From contig NZ_CP013940.1 of NCBI RefSeq assembly GCF_001277215.2, positions 2,914,001-2,978,000 on the forward strand: DNA of 64,000 nucleotides. Reading direction: 5' to 3'. The notes beneath the pieces are model-generated. The model made no database searches. It saw only the letters and a list, made by a program, of their open reading frames with translations, and was not told the origin of the DNA. The DNA is from Cronobacter malonaticus LMG 23826 (GTDB lineage: Bacteria; Pseudomonadota; Gammaproteobacteria; Enterobacterales; Enterobacteriaceae). Positions 16,518-26,935 of this stretch are shown here, piece by piece (the first letter of the stretch is position 1; each line of letters starts with the position of its first letter). A program made the translations under genes and the position numbers.

Positions 16518-17663
16518 TTACGCCTCCAGCGCCTGCTCAAGATCTGCGAGCAAATCCTCCGCGTCTTCAATCCCGACCGACAACCGAATCAACTGCGGCG
16601 TAATGCCATTCGCCAGCCGCTGTTCAAGCGGAATCGAGGCGTGCGTCATACTGAACGGCTGGCTCACCAGGCTCTCCACGCCGCCGAGACTCTCGGCAAG
16701 CGTAAAGAGCCGCAGCTTTTTAATCACCTGCGCGGCACGCTGGTCATCGCCGCGCACCACGATGGAAATCATTCCGCCCGCCAGCGCCATCTGACGGCGC
16801 GCCAGCGCATACTGCGGGTGGCTTTCCAGCCACGGGAAAAACACCTTTTCCACCTGCGGATGCTGCGCCAGCCGCTGCGCAATCTTCAGCGCGCTGGCGC
16901 TGTGGCGCTCCATACGCAGCGCCAGCGTGCGAATGCCGCGCAGCGTCAGAAAGCTGCTGAACGGATCGAGCACGCCGCCGACGGCGTTCTGCAAATAGGC
17001 CAGCTGCTGCGCCAGTTCAGGGTTATCGCCCACAACCGCCAGCCCCGCCACCACGTCGGAGTGGCCGTTCAGGTATTTGGTGGCCGAATTCACCACGATA
17101 TCAAACCCGAGCGTCAGCGGGCGGTGAATGGCGGGCGAGGCGAACGTATTATCCGCGACGCTTATCAGCCCGTGCCTGCGCGCCAGGCCAGCAATCGCTT
17201 CGAGATCCGCCAGTTTCAGCAGCGGGTTGGTCGGCGTTTCGACCCAGATCATCCGGGTTTCCGGGCGGATCGCCGCCTCCAGCGCCGCGAGATCGTCAGG
17301 CTTCACCCAGGAAACGGTCAGCCCGGCGGTGCGCTTACGCACGTTTTCCAGCAGCCGGTACGTGCCGCCATATACATCGTCCACCGCCACGATATGGCTC
17401 TCTTTATCGAGCAGCTCCAGCACCGTGGAAATGGCCGCCAGCCCGGAGGCGAACGCGAACCCCTGGCTGCCCGCTTCAAGCTCCGCGATGGCGCGCTCCA
17501 GCGCGTGGCGCGTCGGGTTGCCGCTGCGCGAATATTCATAGCCGGTATGCTCGCCGGGCGCGGGCTGCGCGTAGGTGGAGGTGGCGTAAATCGGCGGCAT
17601 CACCGCGCCATGCTGATCGTGATGCGTGCCGCTGTGCACGCTGAGCGTTGCGAATTTATCCAT
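16518..17663 (-). CDS. mccB: Cystathionine gamma-lyase (reverse transsulfuration)
   Basis: A 381-residue PLP enzyme of the Cys/Met metabolism family. The PLP lysine is Lys196 in NSATKYLNGHSD; substrate and cofactor motifs TGYEYSRSGNPTR, FASGLAAIST, DDVYGGTYRL and ETPTNPLLK are complete. It should cleave cystathionine to cysteine, 2-oxobutyrate and ammonia. The gene lies 11 bp after a cystathionine beta-synthase, so the pair makes the reverse transsulfuration route, as in Klebsiella mtcBC. A gamma-synthase role (MetB) cannot be excluded by sequence alone, but the partner gene argues for lyase. Confidence 0.85.
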   Translation of the reverse strand: MDKFATLSVHSGTHHDQHGAVMPPIYATSTYAQPAPGEHTGYEYSRSGNPTRHALERAIAELEAGSQGFAFASGLAAISTVLELLDKESHIVAVDDVYGGTYRLLENVRKRTAGLTVSWVKPDDLAALEAAIRPETRMIWVETPTNPLLKLADLEAIAGLARRHGLISVADNTFASPAIHRPLTLGFDIVVNSATKYLNGHSDVVAGLAVVGDNPELAQQLAYLQNAVGGVLDPFSSFLTLRGIRTLALRMERHSASALKIAQRLAQHPQVEKVFFPWLESHPQYALARRQMALAGGMISIVVRGDDQRAAQVIKKLRLFTLAESLGGVESLVSQPFSMTHASIPLEQRLANGITPQLIRLSVGIEDAEDLLADLEQALEA

Positions 17664-17674
17664 GATAAAACTCC

Positions 17675-19045
17675 TTAAGATTCAAGCTGGTTGCGCCAGC
17701 GGTTCAGCACATCAGTACGGGTGATAAGCCCGAGAAAGCGCGTCTCGTCGGTAATCACCGCCACCAGACCGCGTTCGAAAACCTCAAACAGTTCCCGCTC
17801 GCTGGCGCTTTTATCGAGCGTCACCACCTCGCGGTTCATGGCCGCCGAGACGGGCGTGAGAAAGCGCTGGCTGTCGCCGCGGATAAACGTCAGCAGATCC
17901 CACTCATCGACAATGCCCACCACGAGCCCCTGCGCCAGCACCGGAAGCTGCGAGATATCGTAAAGCCGCATCCGGGCGAGCACCGTCGCGAGCGAGTCAT
18001 CAGAGGCCGCGGTCACGGCTGCGCCTTCATCATGGCGAAACGCGATGTAGTCGCGCAGATCGCCCACGGCGGGCCGCGTCTGTAGCCCCTGCTGACGCAG
18101 CCAGTCGTCGTTAAACATTTTCGAGAGATATTTATTGCCGCTGTCGCAGGCAAACGTCACCACGCGTTTCGGGGTGGTCTGCGCGCGGCAGTAGCGCAGC
18201 GCGGCGGCCAGCAGCGTGCCGGTAGAGGAGCCTGCCAGCACCCCTTCGATTTTCAGCAGATCGCGCGCGGCGGCGAACGCGGCGGCATCGGTTACGCGAA
18301 AAGCCTGCCGGACGCCCTCCAGATGCGCGAGCGGCGGAATGAAATCCTCGCCGATGCCCTCCACCAGCCACGATCCCGCCTCGTGATAGCGCCCCGTTTC
18401 AACCTGATCGGCCAGGATCGATCCTGCCGGATCGGCAAGCACGAATTCAGTGTGGGGCGAGTGCTTGCGAAACCAGGCCTGAAGCCCGCCGAGCGTGCCG
18501 CCGGAGCCAACGCCGACCACGATAGCGTCAATGCGCCCTTCCGCCTGCGCAAAAAGCTCCGGCGCGGTGGTGGTCTGATGCGCCAGCGGGTTGGCGGGGT
18601 TATTAAACTGGTCGATATAAAACGCGCCGGGCGTTTCATCAGCGAGGCGCTGCGCGTAATCCTGGTAATAGGCCGGGTGGCCTTTGTTAACGTCCGAGCG
18701 AGTGAGCCGCACATCCACGCCCAGCGCGCGCAGGTGGTAAATTTTCTCGCGGCTCATTTTGTCCGGCACCACCAGAATCAGCTTGTAGCCCTTCTGGGCG
18801 GCGATAAGCGCAAGGCCGAGGCCAGTGTTGCCCGCCGTGGCTTCAATAATGGTGCCGCCGGGAGACAGCCGCCCCAGGCGTTCGGCCTCGTTAATCATTG
18901 AGAGCGCCACGCGGTCTTTAATCGAACCACCGGGGTTCTGGTTTTCCAGTTTCAGCAGCAGTTCACACGGGCCGGTATCGAGCTTTGCGAGGCGCAGCAG
19001 CGGCGTCTGACCGATAAGAGAGGTTACAGAATCGACTATCGACAT
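17675..19045 (-). CDS. Cystathionine beta-synthase with CBS-domain pair
   Basis: A 456-residue fold-type II PLP enzyme. PLP Lys43 lies in NPGGSIKDRVA; the TAGNTGLGLAL and GVGSGGTLGG phosphate loops are intact. The C-terminal part, about residues 340-456, is a tandem CBS (Bateman) domain (LATVLARMRLYDISQLPVL and later VITDETRFLGLITRTDVL), often binding adenosyl ligands. It condenses serine or O-acetylserine with homocysteine. It is the first gene of an operon with cystathionine gamma-lyase. E. coli lacks this pathway and holds an allantoin cluster at this chromosomal position. Confidence 0.9.
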   Translation of the reverse strand: MSIVDSVTSLIGQTPLLRLAKLDTGPCELLLKLENQNPGGSIKDRVALSMINEAERLGRLSPGGTIIEATAGNTGLGLALIAAQKGYKLILVVPDKMSREKIYHLRALGVDVRLTRSDVNKGHPAYYQDYAQRLADETPGAFYIDQFNNPANPLAHQTTTAPELFAQAEGRIDAIVVGVGSGGTLGGLQAWFRKHSPHTEFVLADPAGSILADQVETGRYHEAGSWLVEGIGEDFIPPLAHLEGVRQAFRVTDAAAFAAARDLLKIEGVLAGSSTGTLLAAALRYCRAQTTPKRVVTFACDSGNKYLSKMFNDDWLRQQGLQTRPAVGDLRDYIAFRHDEGAAVTAASDDSLATVLARMRLYDISQLPVLAQGLVVGIVDEWDLLTFIRGDSQRFLTPVSAAMNREVVTLDKSASERELFEVFERGLVAVITDETRFLGLITRTDVLNRWRNQLES

Positions 19046-19380
19046 GGTCGGTTTATCCAGTCATCAGAGAATGGCCAAATGATAGGACTGCGTTTTTTCG
19101 CGGTTAAAGAATCATTCGCGGGTCTTTAGAACCAGATGGAATATTCTCTGCTGTTCTGGCGGTAAAGAAGTCAAGCGGTAAAGTCGTCCGGAAATATCGA
19201 TGGCTGAATAAGGCTTTTTTGCTGCCATTTTCGCCATTTTTTCTTATACAGACGCCCGCTTTTGCCGGTTTGCGCATTTGGATTGCCGGAATTTATCGAA
19301 GCCGCCCGGCACGTTTTCCGTATACCCCGGCAAGAAGGCGCGGCGTACAATGGCGGCGTATTAAAAAAGACGAGAACAAC
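19046..19380. other. Divergent intergenic region, CBS operon / selU
   Basis: 335 bp without a gene. It is clearly AT-richer than its flanks and should hold the promoter of the CBS-CGL operon (leftward) and of selU (rightward). I see no MetJ-type box or other named site. The open frame that runs into selU from 19219 lacks a start with ribosome-binding site. Confidence 0.6.
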
Positions 19381-20514
19381 ATGCAAAAGGATGCACAACG
19401 GCGGCCAGACAGCGACGACGCGCTGGCGCTTATCACGCGCGGCGTCACGCTGATTGACGTTCGCGCGCCGGTGGAGTTTGCGCAGGGCGCGATGCCAGGG
19501 GCGATTAATCTGCCGCTGATGAATAACGACGAGCGCGCGGCGGTCGGTACCTGTTACAAACAGCACGGCCAGCAGGCCGCACTGGCGCTCGGCCACCGGC
19601 TGGTGTGCGGCGAGGTGCGCGAAGCCCGGCTTAACGCGTGGCGTCTCGCCTGCGAGCATCATCCCGAAGGCTATCTCTGCTGCGCCCGCGGCGGAATGCG
19701 CAGCCATATCGTTCAGCAGTGGCTGCGCGAGCGCGGCATCGACTATCCGCTGGTGGAAGGCGGTTATAAACGGCTGCGCCAGGCGGCGATGGACGCCACG
19801 GATCGCTTAAGCCGTCTGCCGATGGTGCTCATAGGCGGCTGTACCGGCAGCGGCAAAACGCAACTGGTGAAAGCACTGCCGACCGGCATTGACCTGGAGG
19901 GGCTGGCGCATCATCGCGGCTCGTCCTTTGGCCGGACGCTGACGCCGCAACGGGCGCAGGCCAGTTTTGAAAACCATCTCGCCGCCGCGATGCTTAACCA
20001 TCACGCCCGCTGGACGACCCTCAGCAACCCGTTCTGGGTGCTGGAAGATGAAGGCAAAATGATAGGCGCCAACCATCTGCCCGCCGTACTGCGCGAACAG
20101 ATGCTACAGGCGCCGGTGGTTGTGGTTGAAGAGCCGCTGGAGCGCCGTCTGGAGCGGCTGCGTGAAGAGTATTTTGTGCAGATGCACGCAGCGTTTCAGG
20201 CAGCGCTCGGCGATGACGCCGCAGCCTGGCGCGCTTACGGCGACTACCTGCACCACGGGCTTTACGCCATCCGCCGCCGTCTGGGGCTTGCGCGCTACGC
20301 GGAGCTTGCCTCGCTACAGGCCGCCGCGCTCGTCCATCAGCAGCGCTCCGGTGAAACACATGCGCATTTCGCCTGGCTTGCGCCGCTGCTGGAGGGCTAT
20401 TACGACCCGATGTATCGCTATCAGTTAGAGAAAAAAGCACAGCACATCGCGTTTCGCGGCGACCACCAGCAGGTGGACGCCTGGCTGCGTCACCGCTACT
20501 GCGCTAGCCGTTAA
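19381..20514 (+). CDS. selU: tRNA 2-selenouridine synthase SelU (MnmH)
   Basis: A 377-residue protein with an N-terminal rhodanese domain whose active cysteine is Cys101 in [11 protein letters not shown], followed by a P-loop domain (GGCTGSGKT, about residues 153-161). It geranylates and selenylates the wobble 2-thiouridine of tRNAs for Lys, Glu and Gln, using selenophosphate. E. coli SelU is slightly shorter (364). The start ATG at 19381 fits the family. The 3' end overlaps the convergent ybbP by 11 bp. Confidence 0.95.
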   Translation: MQKDAQRRPDSDDALALITRGVTLIDVRAPVEFAQGAMPGAINLPLMNNDERAAVGTCYKQHGQQAALALGHRLVCGEVREARLNAWRLACEHHPEGYLCCARGGMRSHIVQQWLRERGIDYPLVEGGYKRLRQAAMDATDRLSRLPMVLIGGCTGSGKTQLVKALPTGIDLEGLAHHRGSSFGRTLTPQRAQASFENHLAAAMLNHHARWTTLSNPFWVLEDEGKMIGANHLPAVLREQMLQAPVVVVEEPLERRLERLREEYFVQMHAAFQAALGDDAAAWRAYGDYLHHGLYAIRRRLGLARYAELASLQAAALVHQQRSGETHAHFAWLAPLLEGYYDPMYRYQLEKKAQHIAFRGDHQQVDAWLRHRYCASR

Positions 20515-22915
20515 ACTGGCGAAACAGCGCTTTGCCTTTTAAGAGCCGCACGCCGAGCCAGCCGCCGCACAGCGACAATAACAGCGCGCCGCAGAGCGGC
20601 AGCATCACCCACAGCCGCCAGTCCGGCTCCCACGGGAAGTCAAACACGCGGGTTTGCAGCACGCCGAGCGCCACTTCCGCCCCGATGGCGGCCACCAGCC
20701 CCGCCACCAGGCCAAGCAGCGCGAACTCGCCCCAGAGCGTGGCGCGCAGCAGTTTTTTCTCCGCGCCCAGCGTGCGGTAGACCACCAGCTCCTGGCGGCG
20801 CTGATGCATGCCCACCTGCACCTGCGCCAGCAGCAGCAACACGCCGCAGGCGGTCACCAGCACGACCATCACCTCCAGCGCGCGGCTCACCTGCTCCAGC
20901 ACCTGGCCTATCTGTCTGAGGATCGCCCCGATATCCAGCACGCTCACCGTCGGAAACTCCCGGTTAAGCTGGGTCAGTATGGTGTCGGCCTTGTCAGCGC
21001 GGAAACTGGTCAGGTAACTCTGCGGCTGCCCGTCCAGCGCGCCAGGCGGGAAGATAAAGAAAAAGTTAGGCCGCAGGCTCTCCCAGTCCACTTTACGCAG
21101 GCTGGTCACTTTCGCCGTAAACGCCTGGGTGTCGCCAGTGAAGGTCACGCTGTCGCCAGGCGCGATATTCAGGCGTTTCGCCAGCCCCTCTTCCATCGAG
21201 ACTTCGCCCGCGCGCGGCGGCCAGCGTCCGGCAGTGAGCGGATTATGCGCCGGGCGCTCCGCCTTCCAGGTGAGATTCAGCTCACGGTTGAGCGCCTCAT
21301 CCTCGTTGCCCACGGTGGCCTTGCCGTTAATCTGCGTCAGCCGCGCGCGAACGATGGGGTAAAACGCCTGCGGGATAATCTGATGCTCCGCCAGAAACGC
21401 TTTCACCGCGTCGCGCTGCTCCGGTGCGATGTTAATCAGAAAATAGTTCGGGCTCTCCGGCGGCAACTGCTGCTGCCAGCGGTCGAGCAGATCGCCTCTT
21501 AACACCAGCAGCAGCGCCAGCAACATGAAAGAGAGCGAAAACGTCGCAAGCTGGCTCAGGGTTTGCCACGGCTGGCGCAACAGGCGGTTGACCGCCAGAC
21601 GCAGCGCCAGCGAGCGCAGCCGCAGGCGACGCATCGCCCACAGCAGTGCCCAGCCCGCAAGCCCACACAGCGCCGCCAGCACGACGGCACCCGCGAGCAC
21701 TGCCCAGAGCAGCATCCGGCCGCCCATTAATCCGGCAAGCAGCGCCACCACAATCAGCGCCATTACCGGCAAATAGATTTTCAGCGGCCAGAGATTGGCC
21801 ACCGCGTCGCGGCGCAGCACACGCAGCGGCTGTGTTGCAAGCAGTAGCCGGTAAGGCCGCAGCCCTACCAGCAGCGAAATCACCACCATCGCGCCCACGG
21901 CCCACAGCCACGGCCAGAAACTCGCTTCCGGCAGCGCGGCAGGCAGCACCGGTTTGAGCAACTGCATCAGGATCGCTTCAAAAAGCAGGCCTGCCGCCCC
22001 GCCGGTGACAGTCGCCAGCAGCACCATCAGCCACTGGCCGACAATCAGCTTGCGCAGCGCCGCGCGTCCGGCGCCCAGCGTTTTCAGAATAGCCACCAGA
22101 TCATAGCGGCTGCGGCAGTAGTGGTTCATCGCCACCGCCACCGCGGCCACCGCCAGCAGCAGGGTCAGGAGCGCCGAGAGCAACAGAAATTGCTGCGAGC
22201 GCTGGAGCGATTTACCGAGCGCGCTGTCGTCCTGCTCAAGGCCGGTCCAGCGGTGTTCCGGCTGAAGCTGCGGCAACAGCCAGCGTTCATACTGCGCGAG
22301 CGCCTCAGGCTCGCCTGCGAATTTATAGCGCCAGGTGAGACGGCTGCCGGGCTGCACCGCGCCGGTCTGTTCGACATCCGCCAGGTTCATCAGCAGTCGT
22401 GGGGCCATCTGGAACGGGTTAAAGCCGCTGTCGGGCTCCTGAATCACCTCGCCCGCCACCTTCAGCGTCGCGTCGCCCACCTCCACCGGATCGCCAGGTT
22501 TCACGCCAAGCAGCGCCATCAGGCGCGGTGCCAGCAGCACCGTGCCCGGCGCAGGCAATAGCCCCTGCGGGCGCGTTTGCAGCGTGCCGTAGAGCGGGTA
22601 GCGTGTATCCACCGCCTTAACGCTCGCCAGCTGCGGGCGGTCGGCGGCAAACGTCATGGTGGAAAAACTGAGCTGCCGCGAGACGGCCAGGCCGTCTTCC
22701 CCGGCTTTGTCGAGCCACGCCTGCGGCACCGCGCGGGAGCTCTTAAGCGTCCGGTCGCCCGCCATAAATTCACGGGTCTGCTGGCTTAAGCCTTTCTCCA
22801 TGCGGTCACTGATGTTGCCGAGCGCCAGCACGCAGGCGACCGCCAGGCTCAGCGCCAGCCAGACGATTAATAGCGATGGCGAGCGCCATTCGCGCCAGAA
22901 CCAGCGGGCCGTCAT
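20504..22915 (-). CDS. ybbP: ABC-transporter permease YbbP (MacB/FtsX type)
   Basis: An 803-residue membrane protein matching E. coli YbbP. An N-terminal membrane helix ([19 protein letters not shown]) precedes a large periplasmic domain. Two FtsX-type permease blocks follow at about 245-345 and 680-790, with extra central helices. With the ATPase YbbA it forms a four-plus-four-helix type VII-like exporter or membrane-extracting complex; the substrate is unknown. Start ATG at 22915 overlaps the end of ybbA by 4 nt, which shows coupling. The longer frame (MGGS...) is not needed. Confidence 0.95.
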   Translation of the reverse strand: MTARWFWREWRSPSLLIVWLALSLAVACVLALGNISDRMEKGLSQQTREFMAGDRTLKSSRAVPQAWLDKAGEDGLAVSRQLSFSTMTFAADRPQLASVKAVDTRYPLYGTLQTRPQGLLPAPGTVLLAPRLMALLGVKPGDPVEVGDATLKVAGEVIQEPDSGFNPFQMAPRLLMNLADVEQTGAVQPGSRLTWRYKFAGEPEALAQYERWLLPQLQPEHRWTGLEQDDSALGKSLQRSQQFLLLSALLTLLLAVAAVAVAMNHYCRSRYDLVAILKTLGAGRAALRKLIVGQWLMVLLATVTGGAAGLLFEAILMQLLKPVLPAALPEASFWPWLWAVGAMVVISLLVGLRPYRLLLATQPLRVLRRDAVANLWPLKIYLPVMALIVVALLAGLMGGRMLLWAVLAGAVVLAALCGLAGWALLWAMRRLRLRSLALRLAVNRLLRQPWQTLSQLATFSLSFMLLALLLVLRGDLLDRWQQQLPPESPNYFLINIAPEQRDAVKAFLAEHQIIPQAFYPIVRARLTQINGKATVGNEDEALNRELNLTWKAERPAHNPLTAGRWPPRAGEVSMEEGLAKRLNIAPGDSVTFTGDTQAFTAKVTSLRKVDWESLRPNFFFIFPPGALDGQPQSYLTSFRADKADTILTQLNREFPTVSVLDIGAILRQIGQVLEQVSRALEVMVVLVTACGVLLLLAQVQVGMHQRRQELVVYRTLGAEKKLLRATLWGEFALLGLVAGLVAAIGAEVALGVLQTRVFDFPWEPDWRLWVMLPLCGALLLSLCGGWLGVRLLKGKALFRQFNG

Positions 22916-23598
22916 GCTTCCTCCCACAGCTTGCCGTCGCGCAGCCGCAGCGTGCGATCGCAGCGGGCCGCCAGTTCAGGATCGTGCGTCACGAGGATAA
23001 GCGTGGTGCCGCTGTCGCGGTTTAAGGAGAAGAGCAGATCGGCGATGCGATCGCCCGTTTGGCGATCCAGATTGCCGGTAGGTTCATCGGCAAACAGCAC
23101 CGCCGGGCGACCGTTAAACGCGCGCGCCAGCGCCACGCGCTGCTGTTCGCCGCCGGAGAGCTGCGCGGGCAGGTGATCGAGGCGTTTGCCAAGCCCGAGC
23201 TGTTCCAGCAACGCCTGCGCCTGCTGGCGGCTGGCCTTGCCGGTTTCGCCGCGCAGCATCGCGGGTAGCTCGACATTCTCCAGCGCGTTGAGTGTCGGGA
23301 TCAGCATGAACGACTGAAACACAAAACCGACGTCCCGCGCGCGCAGCCGCGCCCGCGCTTCTTCGTCCATCTGGTGCAGCGGCTCGCCGAGCAGGCGCAC
23401 TTCGCCGCTGGTGCCGTCGTCCAGACCCGCGAGTATGGCCAGCAGCGTTGACTTGCCGGAGCCGGACTCGCCCACCAGCGCAATGCTTTGGCCCGGTTTG
23501 ACAACCAGTTCAACTCCGGTAAGGATGGACAGGGCGTGTTCCCCCTGACCGACGGATTTATTAAGATGATGAACTTCAAGAATGTTTTCCGCTGGCAT
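22912..23598 (-). CDS. ybbA: ABC-transporter ATPase YbbA
   Basis: A 228-residue LolD/MacB-type ATPase. Walker A is GESGSGKST (about 42-50), signature LSGGEQQRVALARAF, Walker B VLFADEPTGNLD, and the switch His in LVTHD. It energises YbbP. Its start region overlaps the divergent tesA start by 33 bp, an arrangement also found in E. coli, so the two genes share promoter and coding DNA head to head. Confidence 0.95.
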   Translation of the reverse strand: MPAENILEVHHLNKSVGQGEHALSILTGVELVVKPGQSIALVGESGSGKSTLLAILAGLDDGTSGEVRLLGEPLHQMDEEARARLRARDVGFVFQSFMLIPTLNALENVELPAMLRGETGKASRQQAQALLEQLGLGKRLDHLPAQLSGGEQQRVALARAFNGRPAVLFADEPTGNLDRQTGDRIADLLFSLNRDSGTTLILVTHDPELAARCDRTLRLRDGKLWEEA

Positions 23599-24195
23599 TT
23601 CCCTTTCCTGTTACTGGCGTTATTAAGCTTTCGCGCCGCCGCGGCGGACACGTTACTGGTGCTGGGCGACAGCCTGAGCGCGGGCTATCGTATGGCGGCG
23701 GACGCCGCCTGGCCTGCGCTGCTGAACGATAAATGGCAGCAGCGCGACGTGCGCGTGGTGAACGCGAGCATCAGCGGCGACACCGCACAGCAGGGCCTTT
23801 CGCGCCTGCCTGCGCTGCTTAAGCAGCATCAGCCGCGCTGGGTGCTGATTGAGCTTGGCGGGAATGACGGCCTGCGCGGTTTTCCGCCGGATACGCTTTC
23901 CGCCACGCTCAGGAAAATCATAGAACAGGTTAAAACCGCGGGCGCGGAGCCGCTGCTGATGCAGATAAAACTGCCAGCGAACTACGGACGCCGCTACAAT
24001 CAGGTGTTTGAAGCGATTTACCCGGAACTGGCGCACTCTTTTTCCATCCCCCTGCTGCCCTTTTTTATGGAAGAGGTTTACCTCAAACCGCAGTGGATGC
24101 AGGACGATGGCATTCATCCCAATCGCGACGCCCAGCCGTTTATCGCCGACTGGATGGCGCAGCGACTGGCCCCTTTAGTTAAACACGACTCATAA
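23566..24195 (+). CDS. tesA: Periplasmic thioesterase/protease I/lysophospholipase L1 TesA
   Basis: A 209-residue SGNH hydrolase with a signal peptide (residues 1-26, cut after RAAA). The catalytic Ser36, mature Ser10, is in LGDSLSAG; Gly/Asn of the oxyanion hole in ISGDT and GGNDG; the Asp-His pair in DDGIHP. It hydrolyses acyl-CoA, lysophospholipids and arylesters in the periplasm. MMNF at 23566 is the family start even though the frame extends back to 23488 within ybbA. Confidence 0.96.
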   Translation: MMNFKNVFRWHFPFLLLALLSFRAAAADTLLVLGDSLSAGYRMAADAAWPALLNDKWQQRDVRVVNASISGDTAQQGLSRLPALLKQHQPRWVLIELGGNDGLRGFPPDTLSATLRKIIEQVKTAGAEPLLMQIKLPANYGRRYNQVFEAIYPELAHSFSIPLLPFFMEEVYLKPQWMQDDGIHPNRDAQPFIADWMAQRLAPLVKHDS

Positions 24196-24223
24196 CCCTG
24201 CGGGGCGCTGAGCGGGTAAAGTT

Positions 24224-24994
24224 ATGCAAAAATCACTCTTAATTACAGGATGTTCCAGCGGTATTGGTCTTGCCTGCGCGCATGAGCTGCGCCGTCAGGG
24301 CTTTCAAATCCTTGCGGCCTGCCGCAAGCCGGACGATGTGGCGCGAATGAACACGCTGGGTTTTACCGGCATTGAACTCGATCTCGACTCCCCGCAGAGC
24401 GTGGAGGCCGCCGCGCAGGAGGTGATCCGCCTGACGAATAACCGGCTGTACGGGATTTTCAATAACGGCGGCTACGGCGTGTACGGGCCGCTCTCCACCA
24501 TCAGCCGCGCGCAGATGGAACAGCAGTTCTCGACGAACTTTTTCGGCGCGCATCAGCTCACCATGCTGCTGCTACCCGCGATGCTGCCGCACGGCGAAGG
24601 GCGCATCGTCAACACCAGTTCGGTCATGGGGTTAATTTCCACGCCCGGACGCGGCGCCTACGCCGCCAGCAAATATGCGCTGGAGGCATGGTCTGACGCG
24701 CTGCGCATGGAGCTGCGCTACAGCGGCGTGAAGGTGAGCCTGATTGAGCCCGGCCCTATTCGCACGCGCTTTACGGATAACGTTAACCAGACGCAGGCGG
24801 ATAAACCCGTTGAAAACCCCGGCATCGCCGCGCGTTTTACGCTCGGCCCGGAGGCGGTCGTCGCCAAAGTGCGCCATGCTTTTGAGAGCCCGAATCCGCG
24901 CATTCGCTATCCGGTCACGCTGGTGACGCATGCGGTAGGCATACTCAAACGGCTACTGCCGACGCGAATCATGGACAAAATTTTACACGGGTAA
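24224..24994 (+). CDS. ybbO: SDR-family oxidoreductase YbbO
   Basis: A 256-residue SDR with cofactor motif TGCSSGIG (about residues 8-15) and active-site Ser in NTSSVMG with YAASK. The usual NNAG motif reads NNGGYG. Residues after 170 follow E. coli YbbO, an NADP-linked reductase active on aldehydes or retinol-like substrates. It lies 28 bp after tesA and 58 bp before cnoX, all in one direction. The start ATG at 24224 is shorter than the E. coli annotation but has the complete cofactor domain. Confidence 0.93.
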   Translation: MQKSLLITGCSSGIGLACAHELRRQGFQILAACRKPDDVARMNTLGFTGIELDLDSPQSVEAAAQEVIRLTNNRLYGIFNNGGYGVYGPLSTISRAQMEQQFSTNFFGAHQLTMLLLPAMLPHGEGRIVNTSSVMGLISTPGRGAYAASKYALEAWSDALRMELRYSGVKVSLIEPGPIRTRFTDNVNQTQADKPVENPGIAARFTLGPEAVVAKVRHAFESPNPRIRYPVTLVTHAVGILKRLLPTRIMDKILHG

Positions 24995-25052
24995 GTTGAA
25001 GGCGAGCGCCCTGCCCCCATGTAAAAAGGAAATCGACAACAGAGAGTGACTC

Positions 25053-25907
25053 ATGTCCGAACAGAATATTATCAACCTCAGCGAAGCGAACCTGCATCAG
25101 ATCCTGGAGCAATCCATGACGGTGCCGGTGCTCTTCTATTTCTGGTCCGATCGCAGCCAGCACTGCCAGCAGCTGACGCCGGTACTGGAAAAACTGGCGA
25201 ACCAGTATCAGGGCCAGTTTATCCTCGCGAAAGTGGACTGCGATAACGAACAGGCCATCGCCGCGCAGTTTGGCCTGCGCGCCATCCCGACGGTCTACCT
25301 GTTCAGCCAGGGCCAGCCGGTGGACGGCTTCCAGGGGCCGCAGCCGGAAGAGGCGATCCGCGCGCTGCTGGACAAAGTGCTGCCGCGTGAAGAAGAGCTG
25401 AAAGCGCAGGAAGCATTGGCGCTGATGCAGGAAGGCAAAAACGCCGAAGCGCTGCCGCTGCTGAAAGAGGCCTGGCAGATGTCGAACCAGGCGAGCGAAA
25501 TCGGCCTCCTGCTGGCGCAGGTGCAGATCGCCCTTAACCGCTCTGAAGACGCGGAAGCGGTGCTGAAAACCATTCCGTTACAGGATCAGGACACCCGTTA
25601 TCAGAGCCTGGTGGCGCAGATTGATCTGCTGAAACAGGCGGCGGACACGCCGGAAATCCAGCAGCTGCAACAGCAGGTGCAGCAAAATCCGGATGACGCG
25701 CAGCTCGCCAGCCAGCTTGCGCTGCAGCTGCATCAGGTCGGGCGTAACGAAGAGGCGCTGGAGTTGCTTTTCGAACACCTGAAGAAAGATCTTAGCGCCG
25801 CCGACGGTCAGGCGCGTAAAATGTTCCAGGAAATCCTGGCCGCGCTGGGCACCGGTGACGCGCTGGCGTCAAAATATCGCCGTCAGCTCTACTCCCTGCT
25901 CTACTGA
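25053..25907 (+). CDS. cnoX: Chaperedoxin CnoX (YbbN)
   Basis: A 284-residue protein with an N-terminal thioredoxin-like domain (1-115) carrying SQHC at 35-38 in place of CxxC, so it cannot reduce disulfides. A C-terminal tetratricopeptide domain (about 120-284) follows. CnoX is a chlorine-activated holdase that works with GroEL and protects substrates from over-oxidation. In E. coli the next genes are fetAB; here qmcA follows directly. Confidence 0.96.
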   Translation: MSEQNIINLSEANLHQILEQSMTVPVLFYFWSDRSQHCQQLTPVLEKLANQYQGQFILAKVDCDNEQAIAAQFGLRAIPTVYLFSQGQPVDGFQGPQPEEAIRALLDKVLPREEELKAQEALALMQEGKNAEALPLLKEAWQMSNQASEIGLLLAQVQIALNRSEDAEAVLKTIPLQDQDTRYQSLVAQIDLLKQAADTPEIQQLQQQVQQNPDDAQLASQLALQLHQVGRNEEALELLFEHLKKDLSAADGQARKMFQEILAALGTGDALASKYRRQLYSLLY

Positions 25908-26017
25908 TCTCCCACCGGCAAGGATGCCGTGACAATCCCCTGCCAGATTCGGGCGCTGCGCCCGGCGCTGGCAGGCGGTAGAATAGTCGCTATTGCACAC
26001 AACAGGAGGTTGGTTCG

Positions 26018-26935
26018 ATGCTGTTTATTATCCCCGTACTTATTTTCGTCGCGCTGGTTATCGTTATGGCTGGCGTCAAAATCGTGCCGCAGGGTTTCCA
26101 GTGGACGGTGGAACGCTTTGGCCGCTATACCAAAACTCTTCAACCTGGCCTGAATCTCGTGGTGCCGTTTATGGATCGCGTGGGCCGTAAAATCAATATG
26201 ATGGAGCAGGTGCTCGATATCCCGTCGCAGGAGGTTATCTCTAAAGATAACGCCAACGTCACTATCGACGCCGTCTGCTTTATTCAGGTGATCGACGCGC
26301 CGCGCGCGGCGTATGAGGTGAGCAACCTGGAGCTTGCCATCATCAACCTGACCATGACCAACATCCGTACCGTGCTGGGCTCAATGGAGCTGGACGAAAT
26401 GCTGTCGCAGCGTGACAGCATCAACACCCGCCTGCTGCACATTGTCGATGAAGCCACCAACCCCTGGGGCATCAAAGTTACGCGTATCGAAATCCGCGAT
26501 GTGCGCCCGCCCGCCGAGCTTATCGCCTCGATGAACGCCCAGATGAAAGCCGAACGTACCAAGCGCGCCTATATTCTGGAGGCCGAAGGCGTGCGCCAGG
26601 CGGAGATCCTCAAAGCCGAGGGCGAAAAACAGTCGCAGATCCTCAAAGCGGAAGGCGATCGCCAGTCGGCGTTCTTGCAGGCGGAAGCCCGTGAGCGTTC
26701 GGCCGAGGCGGAAGCGCGCGCCACGAAAATGGTTTCCGAAGCGATCGCCGCGGGCGATATTCAGGCGGTGAATTACTTTGTGGCGCAGAAATATACCGAT
26801 GCGCTCCAGCAGATTGGCTCTTCCAGCAACAGCAAAGTGGTGATGATGCCGCTCGAGGCCTCAAGCCTGATGGGCTCGATCGCCGGGATCGCCGAACTCA
26901 TGAAAGAGAGCGGCAACGAGCGTAAACGCCCATGA
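26018..26935 (+). CDS. qmcA: SPFH-domain membrane protein QmcA
   Basis: A 305-residue stomatin/prohibitin-type protein. One N-terminal membrane helix ([19 protein letters not shown]) precedes an SPFH domain (about 25-190) and a long Ala/Glu-rich helix ([20 protein letters not shown] and on). QmcA is a suppressor of FtsH-HtpX defects and may organise membrane quality control. A perfect AGGAGG lies at 26004-26009. The stop overlaps the start of ybbJ by 4 nt, linking it with its NfeD partner. Confidence 0.96.
   Translation: MLFIIPVLIFVALVIVMAGVKIVPQGFQWTVERFGRYTKTLQPGLNLVVPFMDRVGRKINMMEQVLDIPSQEVISKDNANVTIDAVCFIQVIDAPRAAYEVSNLELAIINLTMTNIRTVLGSMELDEMLSQRDSINTRLLHIVDEATNPWGIKVTRIEIRDVRPPAELIASMNAQMKAERTKRAYILEAEGVRQAEILKAEGEKQSQILKAEGDRQSAFLQAEARERSAEAEARATKMVSEAIAAGDIQAVNYFVAQKYTDALQQIGSSSNSKVVMMPLEASSLMGSIAGIAELMKESGNERKRP

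Noticed and set aside
16401-17678. 425-codon open frame opposite the cystathionine gamma-lyase gene
   Set aside because: It starts in REP-like repeats and its protein is low-complexity Arg/His/Gln, as expected for an antisense shadow.
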